A program made the translations under genes and the position numbers. A stretch of 64,000 nucleotides of DNA from Micromonospora citrea (GTDB lineage: Bacteria > Actinomycetota > Actinomycetes > Mycobacteriales > Micromonosporaceae): assembly GCF_900090315.1 (NCBI RefSeq), contig NZ_FMHZ01000002.1, positions 3,814,501 to 3,878,500 of the forward strand, given 5' to 3'. The notes under the pieces are model-generated. The model saw nothing but the letters and a program-made list of their open reading frames with translations. It had not been told where the DNA came from and made no database searches. The first letter of the stretch is position 1; each line of letters begins with the position of its first letter. This document shows, piece by piece, positions 63,698 through 64,000 of this stretch.

Positions 63698-64000
63698 GTG
63701 TCCGCCGTGGATCTCGTACTGCTGCTGCTCATGCTCGTGTTCGCGATCAGCGGATACCGCCAGGGCTTCGTCATCGGGGTGCTGTCGTTCTCCGGCTTCT
63801 TCCTGGGCGCGCTGGTGGGTCTCCAGGTCGGGCCGCTGCTGGCGCAGCAGTTCGTCGAGAGCGGCACCCGGGTGCTGATCTCCCTGGTGGCGGTCTTCGG
63901 GCTGGCGGTGGTCGGCCAGGCGCTAGCCGGCTGGCTCGGCTCCCACCTGCGAAAGACGATCACCAGCGACGTGGGCCGGCGGGCCGACGACATCGGCGGG
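63698..64000 (+). CDS. MarP family membrane serine protease, N-terminal part (3' end outside window)
   Basis: The first 101 residues only: three to four helices of the CvpA-like membrane domain (VDLVLLLLMLVFAISGYRQG, FVIGVLSFSGFFLGALVGLQ, VLISLVAVFGLAVVGQALAG) and SHLRKTITSDVGRRADDIGG. In MarP (Rv3671c) this domain precedes a periplasmic trypsin-like protease needed for acid resistance. Identification rests on the domain plus exact synteny after the NUDIX gene; the protease domain would lie to the right. GTG 63698 follows TACGCT (63686-63691) by 6 nt, leaderless. Confidence 0.85.
   Translation, partial: MSAVDLVLLLLMLVFAISGYRQGFVIGVLSFSGFFLGALVGLQVGPLLAQQFVESGTRVLISLVAVFGLAVVGQALAGWLGSHLRKTITSDVGRRADDIGG

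Overview
This window is chromosomal DNA of a very GC-rich actinobacterium, most likely a Micromonospora or close relative (Micromonosporaceae). The reasons are the base composition, the frequent GTG starts, actinobacterial marker genes (a WhiB regulator, SigE-type sigma fragment, ArsA-like ATPase pair, MarP, PASTA-type PonA) and family-typical intergenic repeats. I see no transposase, integrase, phage module, rRNA operon or CRISPR array.

Layout. 1-2.5 kb: dnaX (3' part), ybaB and recR. 2.9-9.1 kb: a complete oligopeptide-type ABC importer (binding protein, two permeases, two ATPases), with three 57-bp repeats between the second permease and the first ATPase. 9.2-12.1 kb: a secreted HNH nuclease, an MFS exporter and a DUF1737 protein. 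12.2-14.1 kb: leuA behind an apparent leucine attenuator. 14.2-18.3 kb: a nitroreductase, a lipoprotein, and aspartokinase plus asd. 18.5-23 kb: a diguanylate cyclase divergent from a phosphodiesterase, and a secreted 5'-nucleotidase. 23-28 kb: an MFS protein, a TetR/small ORF/VOC unit, an unusual sigma-region-2/FtsX-ectodomain fusion and tRNA-Pro(CGG).

28.5-38.4 kb and 58.6-64 kb together hold the conserved actinobacterial cell-envelope/redox neighbourhood known from M. tuberculosis Rv3683 to Rv3671c: metallophosphoesterase, PonA2-type PBP, WhiB4/WblA, two ArsA-like ATPases, DUF4177, RidA and MBL hydrolase, then Crp, Nth, TlpA-like thioredoxin, CoA-type NUDIX and MarP. Between the halves (38.4-58.4 kb) lie a class III cyclase/ATPase giant protein, a Ser/Thr kinase with an extracellular domain, lipoproteins, a secreted peptidase, PhzF, and a translationally coupled acyl-CoA catabolic operon (two acyl-CoA dehydrogenases, a biotin-dependent carboxylase, an AtuA-family protein and a TIGR03084 protein) led by a TetR gene. 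CbiZ and CapA genes sit between crp and nth.

Regulation visible in the DNA. At least a dozen genes start 6-9 nt after a TANNNT hexamer with no Shine-Dalgarno, so leaderless mRNAs appear common. Long perfect hairpins separate convergent genes. Gaps are unusually rich in minisatellites (6-57 bp units). The most interesting items are the leuA leader peptide with three successive Leu codons, the sigma/FtsX fusion with a slippage-prone junction, the 57-bp repeats in the transporter operon, and dispersed long palindromes.
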